Assembly: GCF_024748695.1 (NCBI RefSeq) | Contig: NZ_CP087176.1 | Span: 675,501-739,500, forward strand | DNA: 64,000 bases | Source of the DNA: Pseudomonas sp. B21-040 | GTDB lineage: Bacteria > Pseudomonadota > Gammaproteobacteria > Pseudomonadales > Pseudomonadaceae | Direction: 5' to 3' | Shown: in pieces, positions 1 through 11,269 of the stretch | How the letters are laid out: every line of letters starts with the position of its first letter | Numbering within the stretch: position 1 is the stretch's first letter | Notes under the pieces: generated by a model | What the model was told of the DNA's origin: nothing | The model's input: only the letters and a program-made list of their open reading frames with translations | Databases searched by the model: none | Position numbers and translations under genes: made by a program

Positions 1-150
1 GTTTTTGTTAGTTGGTCTGCTGGCGTATTTTAGTTGTGGCATGGTTGTAAGCTATATGGCGTTACAGTTGTGATCTTGTTGTATTCAAGTGGTTTGTGTA
101 ACTTTGTCGCTCGGGCCCATGGAGGGCTTTTGTTAAATAAAGGAAGTGTT

Positions 151-948
151 ATGAGTATTGAATCTAATCCTGTAGTAACTTTGTCTGATCGTCTTGAGCG
201 TTTGAACGCATATGACGTGATGCCAGAGAGTATCATTATTGTTCCGCGTGCCATGACCATCAATAGTGGCGATGTCGATCAACCGGATCGCGCCTCGATT
301 GTGGGAGACGGCATCTTGTCTTTTGTATCGGGAATGAGCGAGCAAAATAAAACCGATATTCAACACACTTATCTCTTCGCTTCGTTGGTGGCTAATAAAA
401 AATACCCGCGCGATGATCAAGGTAAAGAGTGGTATCAGCTTTTTCTGCAAGTAATGCAGGATTCGGGTTGGACCATCTTGCAGAAGTATTACGACACTGT
501 TGCCGCTTCCGGCAAGAGCTTCAAGATGGATCAGTTGGTGCTGAAGATCCTCGGCTCTGCCGTCGCTGCCGCTGCCGTTCCGGGGCCGACCTCGGTTCTG
601 ATGCTGAAAGTCGCTGGTGATGCGCTGGCTGCGCTACAAACCAGTGGCAAGCCCCTTCAACTTTTCGACCAGAACATCAAGGATTCGGGGACGGGTGGGT
701 TTGGTGTGGCCAGCTGTAAGGAAAGCCAGCACGGCGAAGTGATCATGGCGCTGGGTGCCGTCCGTTTCATTAAACGGACCAACCAGACCAAAGTCCTGTT
801 TGTGGATTGGGACAGCAGTTCCGTCGATCTGTACAAAGGCGAAAGTCATATGACCATTGTGCCTTCCATTATTGAGCGCACTCGCGCCACCATCATCGCG
901 AAGTTGGGTGATCGTGCACAAACCAAAATTGACGAATACGAAATCTGA
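151..948 (+). CDS. Hypothetical protein, first of three tandem paralogues
   Basis: 265 aa, function not recognised. The ATG at 151 is preferred over the upstream ATG at 34 because AAGGAAG lies at 140-146; the extra N-terminus would be AT-rich non-conserved sequence. About residues 50-105 hold the block shared with the next two genes: a short beta-like stretch, then SxxxxxDI, then a helix with LFASLVANKKYP, an acidic/Gly spacer, WY and SGW. A middle Ala-rich stretch (about 130-165) is hydrophobic but short of a clear membrane span. The C-terminal ~80 residues look beta-rich and end in an ERTRATIIAKLGDRA helix that recurs as KLGDKA in the second paralogue. No signal peptide. Sequence upstream and in the first half is visibly AT-richer than the neighbouring retS block, which suggests acquired DNA. 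Secretion or toxin roles cannot be inferred from the sequence. Confidence 0.8.
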   Translation: MSIESNPVVTLSDRLERLNAYDVMPESIIIVPRAMTINSGDVDQPDRASIVGDGILSFVSGMSEQNKTDIQHTYLFASLVANKKYPRDDQGKEWYQLFLQVMQDSGWTILQKYYDTVAASGKSFKMDQLVLKILGSAVAAAAVPGPTSVLMLKVAGDALAALQTSGKPLQLFDQNIKDSGTGGFGVASCKESQHGEVIMALGAVRFIKRTNQTKVLFVDWDSSSVDLYKGESHMTIVPSIIERTRATIIAKLGDRAQTKIDEYEI

Positions 949-962
949 TCCTGTGTGATCGT

Positions 963-991
963 TTGGCGACTACGTTGTAGTCGCCAATTTT
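963..991 (+). terminator. Perfect hairpin with T-run between paralogues A and B
   Basis: An 11-bp perfect stem (TTGGCGACTAC / GTAGTCGCCAA) with a 3-base loop, followed by TTTT at 988-991. It begins 15 bases after the stop of the first paralogue and ends 21 bases before the likely start of the second. It is a good intrinsic terminator or attenuator candidate that would set lower expression of the second and third genes. Confidence 0.7.
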
Positions 992-1011
992 GAATGAGTC
1001 AGGAGTTATTG

Positions 1012-1746
1012 ATGGGTGCGCAGTATTCAGTTTTCGTTAATGCCGGTGCCGTTGTCTTACTGTCCTCCGCCCTGCTGGAGCAGGAGAGGCAGGATGTGTT
1101 GAATTCGGTGTTGTTCGCGCAATTGGTGGCTAATAAGAAATACCCGGAATTTACGCTTGGTGATGGGTGGTATGACACCTGTCAGGGGGTACTTAAGGAT
1201 AGTTGGTTGCAGAGGGCGGTGGCGTGGGACAGTTTCGGAACCGATGCCGAATCGAAGCGTGCCATGGTGCAGTGGGTCGAGAGCCGACTGGAAGATCAAG
1301 CAGGTAACATTACGATTGCCGGGATCGCCGGGGTCTTTAACGATATCGCTCAATTGCCCTGCAATCATCCGGCAACTGAGCTACTGCGCGAGCAGATGTC
1401 CAGGCAAAAAAATATCGAGGTGTCGGGCACACCCGCAGAGGCAGTGAGTGACGTCAGGTTGCAAATCATTGTCGTCGGCCAAGGGGCTGTAATGAGCAGT
1501 CTCTTTATAGAGTTCGAAACCAATGTGCATACCTTAACTGATCCTTTGGGCCATTTGTTTTCCTCAGATAACGTGCTGGGCAATATCCGACTCAGATGGT
1601 TTCAAGCCAACTTGTCGTCTGTCCTTTATGTCTCCCTTCGCGATGCCATCGTAAAGAAACTGGGGGATAAGGCGGCGAAAAACATCCTGTACATTTCTGA
1701 CATTAAGCCAGTTGGATTGCCATCGACAGCGGGGGCACCGTCATGA
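1012..1746 (+). CDS. Hypothetical protein, second of three tandem paralogues
   Basis: 244 aa, function not recognised. Start ATG at 1012 chosen because AGGAG at 1001-1005 is correctly spaced; the in-frame ATG at 994 overlaps that Shine-Dalgarno and lacks its own. Residues ~25-60 carry the shared block: QERQDV, LFAQLVANKKYP, then WY and a KDSW segment. This is nearly identical to the first paralogue over LF-A-LVANKKYP. The C-terminal part is beta-rich and ends in a helix with KKLGDKA. No signal peptide or membrane span. The last codon and stop overlap the start of the third gene (ATGA), so translation of the two is probably coupled. Synthesis from the upstream promoter may be reduced by the hairpin at 963-991. 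Confidence 0.8.
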   Translation: MGAQYSVFVNAGAVVLLSSALLEQERQDVLNSVLFAQLVANKKYPEFTLGDGWYDTCQGVLKDSWLQRAVAWDSFGTDAESKRAMVQWVESRLEDQAGNITIAGIAGVFNDIAQLPCNHPATELLREQMSRQKNIEVSGTPAEAVSDVRLQIIVVGQGAVMSSLFIEFETNVHTLTDPLGHLFSSDNVLGNIRLRWFQANLSSVLYVSLRDAIVKKLGDKAAKNILYISDIKPVGLPSTAGAPS

Positions 1747-2423
1747 CTGCAAAGGACTCCAGATTTGCCGCCGGTCAAGTGCTCAGTAGCAGTTATTCCC
1801 CACGTGCGGCGGTGGTGGGCAACAGTGTTGTTTCATTCAACGAAGGGATGTCGTCGCAGGACAGGGAAGATATCTATCTGAGTAATCTATATGCGCAGTT
1901 GGCCACTCGTTCAGCGCAAAAAGACGGCTTGGTCGGCAATTGGTTTGATTACTACAAAAACAAACTCAGGTTTCTGGGCTGGGATATGTCGCGCGCGGTC
2001 AGTCCAGGTCCTGCTGGACAGGGGCAGATGTCGGAAAGCGTTGCGCAGCAAATATCAGGGGCGGCCGGCGAGCGTTTTTCGAGTCCGGCAGAACATGCGC
2101 TCAAGTCGCTCAAGCGCAATGCCAATGCACTTGAGGTATTCGAAAGGCTTAGCCTGCAACGTGAAACGGGGCTCTTTCAAATGATTCCCTGTTGCCTGAA
2201 AGCCCCTGGAAAGATCGAAATCGCCCTGTACCACAAACAGTTCAGCACCCGCCGAAACGTCTCGCAGTTCCTGTTTTGGCCAATTGAAGAAATCGTGGAA
2301 AACAGTCGGGAAGAAATGGCGATCATTACGTTCAGCACGCTTCACTACGTGACCTTCAGAAAAAAAGTGGCGGCCGCGGTGGTGGCCGAAACCACCCGTC
2401 ATTTGCATGAACTGGATATATAG
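1743..2423 (+). CDS. Hypothetical protein, third of three tandem paralogues
   Basis: 226 aa, function not recognised. It starts inside the stop of the second paralogue (ATGA at 1743-1746). The shared block is at about residues 25-80: VGNSVVSF, then SSQDREDI, LYAQLATR, a Gly/Lys spacer, NWFDYYKNKL and LGWDM. It lacks the ANKKYP motif and is the most diverged of the three. The C-terminal half is predicted beta-rich with a final Ala-rich helix (KVAAAVVAETTRHL), matching the layout of the other two. No signal peptide. It converges on retS, whose stop lies 27 bases beyond this gene's stop. Three adjacent diverged copies with one architecture suggest subunits of one assembly, but that is inference. 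Confidence 0.8.
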   Translation: MTAKDSRFAAGQVLSSSYSPRAAVVGNSVVSFNEGMSSQDREDIYLSNLYAQLATRSAQKDGLVGNWFDYYKNKLRFLGWDMSRAVSPGPAGQGQMSESVAQQISGAAGERFSSPAEHALKSLKRNANALEVFERLSLQRETGLFQMIPCCLKAPGKIEIALYHKQFSTRRNVSQFLFWPIEEIVENSREEMAIITFSTLHYVTFRKKVAAAVVAETTRHLHELDI

Positions 2424-2450
2424 GCAGCGTGTTACCTGATTGAGGTTCAG

Positions 2451-5228
2451 TCAGGAGGTCGGAGCGGCTGCCCGATTCTGCTGATCACGCTGGGCAACCC
2501 AATGCTCGATCAGGTCACGCAACTGCGACAGTTCGACCGGCTTGGCCATATGCCCGTCCATACCGGCCTGGCGCGCACGCTCTTTGTGCTCGGCGAGAAT
2601 ATGCGCGGTCAATGCCACCACGGGGGTGCGTGTGCGTTGATTGCCGACTTCCCAGGCGCGTAGTTGCTGGGTGGCAGAGAAACCATCGAGGATCGGCATT
2701 TCGCAGTCCATCAACACCAGGTCGTAGCGTTGGGCTTTCATCGCCTGCAACGCCTCTTCACCATTGCTGGCGGTGTCTGGTTGCAGGTTGAGCTTGCCGA
2801 GCATGCCGCGAATCACCTTGGTCGAGATCGTGTTGTCCTCGGCCACCAGGATGCGGAAATCGCTCGGAACCTTGACCGGAAGCGCCGAGCCGGGCGACAG
2901 GTGATGCGAAGCGGCCGGGCCTTTGTTGCGCTGACTCAGTTCGTCGGCGAGGGTGGTCTTGAGGGTATAGCCGGCCACGGGCTTGGCGAGGATGCGTTTG
3001 ATCCCGCTGTTGCGTGCAATGATCTTGCTCGGTGCATTGCTGATGCCGGTCAGCATGATCAGCAGAATGTCGTGATTGAGGCTCGGGTCTTCCTTGATCT
3101 TGGCCGCCAGTTGCATGCCGGTCATGCCAGGCATGTTCTGATCCAGCAGGACCACGTCGAAGTAATCGCGCAAGTGAGCCTTGGTGCGCAGTAGTGCCAG
3201 GGCTTCCTTGCCGGACGGCACGGCGCTGACGTTCAGGCCCCAGGCACTGCATTGCTGCACCAGCACCTTGCGGCAGGTATCGTTATCGTCCACCACCAGC
3301 ACGCGCGCGCCTTGCAGCGGTCCGTCGAGGTCAGAGGTCGGGTGTTCAAGCCGGTCCGGGTCCAGGGGCAGCGTCAGCCACAAGGTGCTGCCCTGGTTGG
3401 CGCCGGTCTTGATGCCGAACTCGCCCTGCATCAGGCGGATCAGTTGACGGGCGATCACCAGCCCCAAATTGCCGCCCAGACTCGTTGCCGAAAGGAAGTG
3501 CTTGCTGTGCAGTTCGGCGTGCATCAGGGCATCGCGCTCTTCTGCCTCCATCGGCACACCGCTGTCCTGCACCGCAATGCGCAGTCGCGGTTTTGCACTG
3601 CGTTCATCGAGGGCGACAACGATCAGGATTTCGCCTTCGTCGGTTTTCTTCAGCGCGTTTTCCAGCAGGCTCAGCAGGGTCTGACGCAGGCGTGTAGGGT
3701 CGCCACTGATGACGCGCGGTACTTGCGGCTGGATAAAGCTGATCAGCTCGACATTCTGCTGCTCGGCCTTGGCGCGGAAGATACTCATGCAGTCTTCGAT
3801 CAAGGCGTTGAGGTCGAACTGCACGTCGTCCAGTTCGATCTGCCCTGACTCGAGCTTGGAGATGTCGAGTATCTCGTTGATCAAGGTCAGCAGCTCATTG
3901 CCGGCGCTGTGGATGGTTTGCACATAGTCGCGTTGCTTGACCGACAGGGGCGTGCCCAACAACAGTTCGGTCATGCCCAGTACACCGTTCATGGGGGTGC
4001 GGATTTCATGGCTGATTTTCGCCAGGAACTCGGCTTTTGCATTGATTTCGGCGTTGCTGGCGGCCAGGTCACGGCTGACGCTGAAGCGGTCTTCGGTGAT
4101 GCGGCGCTGACGTTCACTCAGGGCGATGCTCATCAGCAGGCCGCTGATACAGATAACCACCAACAGGGTGATGATCAGATCTTGCGGTGCGAGCTGAGTC
4201 AGTCCCAGCAGCGCGGGCAGGATGACCAGTGCGCCAATGTTGAACACCACCATGGCCGCGACGAAAAAGCGTGCCGGGCGATAACCTTTTTGCCAGTGAT
4301 AGGCGCTGACGAACAACATGCTCAAGCCGGCCAGAGCCACCAAGACGTAGGTGATGATGTTCAGCGGCAGTGTGTTGACGAACAACAGCAACAAGCCGCA
4401 GACGACAATGAACAGAATGTCCGCCAGCAACAATTTGTTCAGCGGGTGCGGGCCGAGCGGGGTAAAGAAGCGGTAGGCGAACATCAGGCCGCTCGGCGCG
4501 GTCAGCAGTAACGCGAGGTAGGCGCCCGGCGTCTGGATGGCGTGCCAGTCGGGTAACCATGGGCCGGCCAGGTTCAGCAGCAACAGCAGGCTGAGCATCA
4601 ACAACCCTTCACACCAGGCCAGCCAAAGGCTGCTGCGCGAGCGTGTGTAGGCGTAGCGGACGAAGTTGTGCAGGATCAGCATGCTGATGCAGCCGAACAG
4701 CAGGCCGTAGATCAACGTCTGGTTCTGATCGGCCGCGGTCATGACCGCCGATTGCAGGGTGATATAAGGTCGTAACTGGTGTTCAGAGACCAGCCGCAGG
4801 TAGACGTCGAGGGTGTTGTCACTTTGCGGCAGCGGCAACATGAAGTCGCTGTTGGGCAGGGGGCGATTAGCCTGGGGTTGCCTGGTGCCGGTGTTCAATT
4901 GATCGATCAGCTTGTCGCCGTCGAGTACATACAGATTGAGTGCCGACAGATCGGGGGCGAACACCCGCAGCAATTGTTCATGCTTGCCGGGGGCCAGCCT
5001 GAAACGCAGCCACAACGCACCATCGGGCTCGGACGCCGTGAGGCGCTCGAGTTCGATGGGACTGAATTGATTGGTGTAGCGAGCGGAACGGATGTCGCTA
5101 AGCTGCAGGTCGCCCTGTTCGTCGAGCAATACCGCCCAACCACTGCCTTGCGCGGCCTGGGCCGGGAGCATGCAGAGCAGGGTCAGCAGCGTGACGGTAA
5201 GACTTATGGCAATCCTGAGCCAGCGCAC
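2451..5228 (-). CDS. retS: Hybrid sensor histidine kinase RetS
   Basis: 925 aa, starting at GTG 5228 behind AGGGA. Order of domains: signal/anchor segment (1-26), 7TMR-DISMED2 periplasmic sensor (about 30-160), seven membrane helices of the 7TMR-DISM type (about 170-375), HisKA with SHEIRTP (His about 407), HATPase, and two receiver domains, the first with LLDQNMPG and the second with LMDCEMP. Length and layout match RetS of P. aeruginosa (about 942 aa), and the neighbour purD-purH-fis order matches its locus. In the known system RetS binds the GacS kinase and blocks the Gac/Rsm cascade, favouring the acute or motile state over biofilm and type VI secretion. Both receivers keep their phospho-acceptor Asp. 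Monocistronic by appearance; 100 bases separate it from purD upstream. Confidence 0.93.
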   Translation of the reverse strand: MRWLRIAISLTVTLLTLLCMLPAQAAQGSGWAVLLDEQGDLQLSDIRSARYTNQFSPIELERLTASEPDGALWLRFRLAPGKHEQLLRVFAPDLSALNLYVLDGDKLIDQLNTGTRQPQANRPLPNSDFMLPLPQSDNTLDVYLRLVSEHQLRPYITLQSAVMTAADQNQTLIYGLLFGCISMLILHNFVRYAYTRSRSSLWLAWCEGLLMLSLLLLLNLAGPWLPDWHAIQTPGAYLALLLTAPSGLMFAYRFFTPLGPHPLNKLLLADILFIVVCGLLLLFVNTLPLNIITYVLVALAGLSMLFVSAYHWQKGYRPARFFVAAMVVFNIGALVILPALLGLTQLAPQDLIITLLVVICISGLLMSIALSERQRRITEDRFSVSRDLAASNAEINAKAEFLAKISHEIRTPMNGVLGMTELLLGTPLSVKQRDYVQTIHSAGNELLTLINEILDISKLESGQIELDDVQFDLNALIEDCMSIFRAKAEQQNVELISFIQPQVPRVISGDPTRLRQTLLSLLENALKKTDEGEILIVVALDERSAKPRLRIAVQDSGVPMEAEERDALMHAELHSKHFLSATSLGGNLGLVIARQLIRLMQGEFGIKTGANQGSTLWLTLPLDPDRLEHPTSDLDGPLQGARVLVVDDNDTCRKVLVQQCSAWGLNVSAVPSGKEALALLRTKAHLRDYFDVVLLDQNMPGMTGMQLAAKIKEDPSLNHDILLIMLTGISNAPSKIIARNSGIKRILAKPVAGYTLKTTLADELSQRNKGPAASHHLSPGSALPVKVPSDFRILVAEDNTISTKVIRGMLGKLNLQPDTASNGEEALQAMKAQRYDLVLMDCEMPILDGFSATQQLRAWEVGNQRTRTPVVALTAHILAEHKERARQAGMDGHMAKPVELSQLRDLIEHWVAQRDQQNRAAAPTS

Positions 5229-5328
5229 GGCGAAATCCCTTCGTAGGTTGATGCCAGATTATAACTATGCGCGGTGCCGGAATAGTGCGGCAAGGACCAG
5301 CGGCCCTTGCCCGGCCAAATGAATGGCC

Positions 5329-6624
5329 TTATTCCTGGCTTTCGCCACGTTCACGGGCAATGGCTCGGTAGCCAATGTCCTTGCGGTAGAAGCAGCCTTC
5401 CCAATCGATTTTAGCCGCCAGTTTGTAAGCCTGCTGTTGAGCCGCATCGACGCTGGCGCCCATGGCGGTTGCGCAGAGCACCCGGCCACCGGCTGTCACG
5501 ACTTGACCGTCCTTGAGTGCAGTGCCCGCGTGGAAGACTTTACCTTCCAGGGCGGCGGCTGCATCCAGACCGTTGATGGCCACGCCTTTGGCGTAATCAC
5601 CCGGATAACCGCCAGCGGCGAGCACGATACCGACGCTCGGACGTGGATCCCACTGCGCTTCGACCTTGTCCAGCGCTTGTGCCAGAGCGGCCTCAACCAG
5701 CAAGACCAGGCTCGACTGCAAGCGCAGCATTACCGGCTGGGTCTCAGGATCGCCGAAACGGCAGTTGAACTCGATGACTTTTGGATTACCAGCCTTGTCG
5801 ATCATCAGGCCTGCATACAGGAAGCCTGTGTAGACGTTGCCTTCATCGGCCATGCCGCGAACGGTCGGCCAGATCACCAGGTCCATGACGCGCTGATGCA
5901 CCTCGCTGGTCACGACCGGGGCAGGGGAGTAAGCGCCCATGCCGCCGGTGTTCGGACCGGTGTCGCCGTCGCCGACGCGCTTGTGGTCCTGGCTGGTGGC
6001 CATTGGCAGTACGTTCTTGCCGTCGACCATGACGATGAAGCTGGCTTCTTCGCCATCCAGGAATTCTTCGATCACGACGCGCGAGCCCGCTTCGCCAAAC
6101 GCGTTGCCTGCGAGCATGTCGCGCACGGCGTCTTCGGCTTCGGCCAGGGTCATGGCAACGATGACGCCTTTACCGGCGGCCAGGCCGTCGGCCTTGATCA
6201 CGATCGGTGCGCCTTTTTCACGCAGATAAGCCAGGGCTGGCTCGATCTCGGTGAAGTTCTGGTAGTCGGCGGTCGGGATCTTGTGGCGCGCCAGGAAGTC
6301 TTTGGTGAAGGCTTTCGAACCTTCCAGCTGAGCGGCGCCAGCGGTCGGGCCGAAGCAGTCAAGGCCACGGCTGCGGAACAGATCGACCACGCCTGCCACC
6401 AGCGGCACTTCCGGGCCGACGATGGTCAGGGAAACGTTTTTCTCGGCAAAGTCGGCCAGTTGCTCAAGGGCCAGAACATCGATAGCGACGTTTTCGCACT
6501 TGGCTTCGATGGCGGTGCCGGCGTTGCCGGGCGCGACGAATACTTTCTGCACGCGCGGATCCTGAGCCACTTTCCAGGCCAGGGCGTGTTCACGGCCACC
6601 GCTGCCAATGATCAAAACATTCAT
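5329..6624 (-). CDS. purD: Phosphoribosylamine-glycine ligase PurD
   Basis: 431 aa, full length for GARS. It joins phosphoribosylamine and glycine with ATP to make GAR, the second step of purine synthesis. The N-terminus (MNVLIIGSGGREHALAWK) is the family's signature nucleotide-binding start. The ATP-grasp region holds PIVIKADGLAAGKGV and later GPNTGGMGAYSP and FNCRFGDPETQ, which carries the metal-binding Glu/Asn residues. It lies downstream of purH on the same strand but 180 bases away, with a REP-like palindrome in the gap, so co-transcription is possible rather than certain. Gene order purH-purD-retS is conserved in Pseudomonas. Confidence 0.97.
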   Translation of the reverse strand: MNVLIIGSGGREHALAWKVAQDPRVQKVFVAPGNAGTAIEAKCENVAIDVLALEQLADFAEKNVSLTIVGPEVPLVAGVVDLFRSRGLDCFGPTAGAAQLEGSKAFTKDFLARHKIPTADYQNFTEIEPALAYLREKGAPIVIKADGLAAGKGVIVAMTLAEAEDAVRDMLAGNAFGEAGSRVVIEEFLDGEEASFIVMVDGKNVLPMATSQDHKRVGDGDTGPNTGGMGAYSPAPVVTSEVHQRVMDLVIWPTVRGMADEGNVYTGFLYAGLMIDKAGNPKVIEFNCRFGDPETQPVMLRLQSSLVLLVEAALAQALDKVEAQWDPRPSVGIVLAAGGYPGDYAKGVAINGLDAAAALEGKVFHAGTALKDGQVVTAGGRVLCATAMGASVDAAQQQAYKLAAKIDWEGCFYRKDIGYRAIARERGESQE

Positions 6625-6687
6625 TTCAAAAACCTCGGATGACGCTAATTCTGTGAAGGGTTGGCACTAGAGAGCGGCACAACCCCT

Positions 6688-6788
6688 GTAGCAGCTGCCG
6701 AAGGCTGCGTTAAGGTCGGAACGACCTTCCGGCGATAAATCGATTACGACCGTTTCGCGGCCGGACGCAGCCTGACGGCAGCTGCTAC
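6688..6788. repeat. REPIN-like inverted repeat, family A (short copy)
   Basis: The ends are GTAGCAGCTGCC and GGCAGCTGCTAC, with inner arms GGCTGCGT/ACGCAGCC and a further small palindrome GGTCG-N-CGACC. It fills the purH-purD gap. It is 101 bases, shorter than the three 131-base copies elsewhere in the window (12279, 20716, 48949) that share the outer ends. Confidence 0.85.
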
Positions 6789-6804
6789 ACCGACCGCGTT
6801 TCGC

Positions 6805-8412
<1,608 letters not shown>

Positions 8413-8493
8413 TTCAATTTCCATCAAAAGCAAAGGAGTCAGCAAAAAAGGCGACCGGTTTTACGCGGGCGCCTTTCTGGTTTGATTGAATGC

Positions 8494-8814
8494 TTACAGC
8501 AAATCGTACTGCTTGAGTTTCTTGCGCAGCGTGCCTCGGTTGAGCCCGAGCAGCTCGCTGGCCTTGGTCTGGTTGCCCTTGACGTAGTTCATCACGCACT
8601 CGAGCAGGGGAGCCTCGACTTCGGAGAGCACCAGGTTGTACACATCCGTGACGGCAGCGCCCTCAAGGTGGGCGAAATAATTGTGCAGCGCCTTCTCGAC
8701 ACTCCCGCGAAGGGTCTGACCTTCTTCGCTGGGCGTATTGAGGTGCTGTTTCAAATTCACGTTGTCGCTCACGGGTGTTGTTCCACTCACTAAAGTCTCG
8801 GTCATCATCGTCAT
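8494..8814 (-). CDS. fis: DNA-binding protein Fis
   Basis: 106 aa nucleoid-associated factor that bends DNA and adjusts transcription, recombination and replication initiation with growth rate. The C-terminal helix-turn-helix is clear ([20 protein letters not shown]), preceded by the dimerising helices with the [10 protein letters not shown] segment. The ATG at 8814 overlaps the dusB stop (ATGA), giving the dusB-fis operon known in gammaproteobacteria, in which fis is translated from a message starting ahead of dusB. A longer in-frame start further upstream would lie inside dusB and adds an Arg-rich tail not seen in Fis. Confidence 0.96.
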   Translation of the reverse strand: MTMMTETLVSGTTPVSDNVNLKQHLNTPSEEGQTLRGSVEKALHNYFAHLEGAAVTDVYNLVLSEVEAPLLECVMNYVKGNQTKASELLGLNRGTLRKKLKQYDLL

Positions 8815-9821
8815 GCGGCCACCCCTTCTCCGTCCCCTGTCAGGCTCTTGTAACGTTCGGCGAAGAACTCCCGAACGTTGGCGCATTGTGTTTCCGTACC
8901 ATCCAAACGATTGAAGTGGGCGCGAAACTCCCTGGCGCCCGGCAAGGTTGCGAGATACCAGCCCACATGCTTTCGAGCGATACGGACACCCATGACATCG
9001 CCATAGAAGACGTGCAGGGCAGCCAGATGCTCTAGCAGAATGCGTTCCACCTCGATCAATTCAAGCGCCGGGAGTTTCTCGCCGGTACGCAGGAAATGCT
9101 CGATCTCGCGAAAAATCCACGGCCGCCCCTGGGCAGCCCGACCAATCAACAAGCCATCGGCACCGGTCGCGTCGAGCACGTACCGGGCCTTCTCGGGCGA
9201 GTCGATATCGCCGTTGGCGAAGACCGGCATCGACACCGCCTGCTTGATCGCGGCAATGGTGTCGTACTCGGCTTCACCGGTGTACAAATCGGCACGGGTG
9301 CGGCCATGGACCGCCAGCGCCGTAATGCCTGCCTGTTCGGCAATCTTCGCCACCGTCAGGCCGTTCTTGTTGTCCCGGTCCCAGCCAGTGCGGATCTTCA
9401 GGGTCACCGGCACATCCACCGCAGCCACGACGGCCTGCAGGATCTCGGTAACCAATGCTTCATCCTTCAACAGCGCGGAACCGGCAGCCTTGTTGCAGAC
9501 CTTCTTCGCCGGACAGCCCATGTTGATATCAATAATCTGCGCACCCAGCTCGACGTTGGCCCGGGCTGCGTCTGCCAGCATCTGCGCATCACCACCGGCG
9601 ATCTGTACCGAGCGTGGCTCGGGATCACCTTCGTGGATCATGCGCATCCGCGACTTGCGGGTGTTCCACAAACTCATGTCGCTGGTGACCATTTCCGAGA
9701 CTACTAGCCCCGCACCCAATCGCTTGCACAGCTGACGAAAGGGTTGGTCGGTGACTCCCGCCATCGGGGCGAGAATCAAGCCGTTTTGCAATGTGTATGG
9801 ACCGATGCGTACCGCCGACAT
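8811..9821 (-). CDS. dusB: tRNA-dihydrouridine synthase B
   Basis: 336 aa FMN enzyme that reduces uridine to dihydrouridine in tRNA; DusB acts at position 17 in E. coli. Visible signatures: [13 protein letters not shown] at the N-terminus of the TIM barrel, the [18 protein letters not shown] segment with the catalytic Cys, and VHGRTR plus NGDI. ATG at 9821 follows GGAAG. It is the first gene of the dusB-fis pair and overlaps fis by four bases. The 185-base gap upstream to the DUF3426 gene would hold the operon promoter. Confidence 0.96.
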   Translation of the reverse strand: MSAVRIGPYTLQNGLILAPMAGVTDQPFRQLCKRLGAGLVVSEMVTSDMSLWNTRKSRMRMIHEGDPEPRSVQIAGGDAQMLADAARANVELGAQIIDINMGCPAKKVCNKAAGSALLKDEALVTEILQAVVAAVDVPVTLKIRTGWDRDNKNGLTVAKIAEQAGITALAVHGRTRADLYTGEAEYDTIAAIKQAVSMPVFANGDIDSPEKARYVLDATGADGLLIGRAAQGRPWIFREIEHFLRTGEKLPALELIEVERILLEHLAALHVFYGDVMGVRIARKHVGWYLATLPGAREFRAHFNRLDGTETQCANVREFFAERYKSLTGDGEGVAA

Positions 9822-10006
9822 AGGACTTCCCTGTTGTGGGGCCGGATCATTAGAGTTCGAAAAAGGGTTGGCATGATACCCGCTCTCGATGACTGGATAA
9901 AGGCTGAATTGAACAAAATCTGAACAGTTATTTTGTTATTACCCGCAGTTTGGTGTGAGCGGTCCCAGTCAGAAATTTGCCGTCAAGCCTGTAGCGGTGA
10001 TGCGAT

Positions 10007-11239
10007 TCACTCGGGGGAGTGGAAACTCAGGCTGTAGTTCACCGCTTTGGCGCCTGGGTCGAGAATGTCCAGCGCGATGTGGATCGGTGTTTGCGGCGGC
10101 ATTTCGGCCATGCCTTCGAGATCGCCGTTGAGGTATTCGCCGGGTTTGAAGCGACGGCTGGCGATCAAGTGGCCATTGAGGTCGGCAAAGCGCAACTCTA
10201 GCAGCGGGAAAGGCTGGGAGAACGGGGCGCGGTTGTAGATGATCGCGTCGACCACCAGTGCGCCGTTGAAGTCCGGGTGGCTGCGGACCACCAGGTTGCT
10301 GCTTTTGATTTTGGCGATGTCGACTTTGGAGGGCACCGTGCAGCCGATTTGCGGGCACAGTTGCTGGAACCAGGGGCGGTATTGGTCCTGACGCGCCAGT
10401 TCGTCGAAGTGGTAGGCAATGTATTGGCCCGCCAGCGCGGCGGCGCCGAGCAGGACCAGCAGCAACCAGAACAGCCGTCGGCCCCAGGGCGATCGACGTT
10501 TTTGCCAATCCAGTTGCAGCGGGTCGTCGGTCAGGTCCTGCAGGACTTCGGCGCGCACACCCGGTTCGCTGCGCTCACGACGTTTGCGCAACGGTTCGAC
10601 TGAGGGCAGGTCGTCGTCGAGCGTCTCGGTCGCCGACAGGCGGTCGCGGTTAAGAGGGGAGTCGAGTGGGTCGTGCAGGCGCAGATGGGGCACCTGGTTC
10701 TCATCGTCCAGATCCACCGGTTCCAGCGAAAACGAAGGCTCGGTTCGCGAGTGTTTGCCCGGTTCGGCGTCTGTTTGTGGCTGTTCGGTTTCTACGGGTG
10801 GTGCTCGGTCGGCCGCCGACTCACTGAAGAGGCTGTCGGACCAGGGTTCTTCATCGTGCTCGATAGAATCGCGTCGAGCGCTGAGGCCGTCTTCGCGGTG
10901 CCGGCCAAATTCGGTGGTCGGCTGGATTTCCCGTTGTTCGAGCCGGGCGAGCTCTTCGTCGAGGTCCAGGCTGTCCAGGTCCAGGCTGTCCAGATCCAGT
11001 TCCGAGGCGGTCCATTGCTTTTGGCTGATGGCACGCTGTACCGGCGGCTCGACGATGGCTGGGGCTACCGGTTTGACGGCTTCTTTGTCGGCCCGTTGGT
11101 CCAGCAATTGTTTGGCGGCGTTGAACACCTGCAAGCAGGAGCCACAACGAACCACCCCTCGGGCCACGCTCAACTGAGCATGGCTGACGCGGAAGCTGGT
11201 TTGGCAATGCGGGCACTGGGTGACGAAGCTGTCGGTCAT
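10007..11239 (-). CDS. Zinc-ribbon, membrane-anchored DUF3426 protein
   Basis: 410 aa. The N-terminus is an MJ0042-type zinc ribbon: CPHC at about residue 9 and CGSC about 24 residues later. A long acidic, low-complexity linker follows (about 60-235) with the repeated LDLDSLD motif. One membrane helix (about 245-265, LFWLLLVLLGAAALAG) leads to the C-terminal DUF3426 domain, predicted to lie outside the cytoplasm. The gene is conserved next to prmA in Pseudomonas; its biochemical role is not known to me. It lies 30 bases downstream of prmA on the same strand, so the two are probably one operon. Confidence 0.85.
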   Translation of the reverse strand: MTDSFVTQCPHCQTSFRVSHAQLSVARGVVRCGSCLQVFNAAKQLLDQRADKEAVKPVAPAIVEPPVQRAISQKQWTASELDLDSLDLDSLDLDEELARLEQREIQPTTEFGRHREDGLSARRDSIEHDEEPWSDSLFSESAADRAPPVETEQPQTDAEPGKHSRTEPSFSLEPVDLDDENQVPHLRLHDPLDSPLNRDRLSATETLDDDLPSVEPLRKRRERSEPGVRAEVLQDLTDDPLQLDWQKRRSPWGRRLFWLLLVLLGAAALAGQYIAYHFDELARQDQYRPWFQQLCPQIGCTVPSKVDIAKIKSSNLVVRSHPDFNGALVVDAIIYNRAPFSQPFPLLELRFADLNGHLIASRRFKPGEYLNGDLEGMAEMPPQTPIHIALDILDPGAKAVNYSLSFHSPE

Positions 11240-11269
11240 GCGGCGATCCGGTCTATGCAGGCGTTCATT

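Noticed and set aside
34..150. N-terminal extension of the first paralogue
   Set aside because: The ATG at 151 has a clear Shine-Dalgarno at 140-146; the extension is AT-rich and not matched in the other two paralogues.
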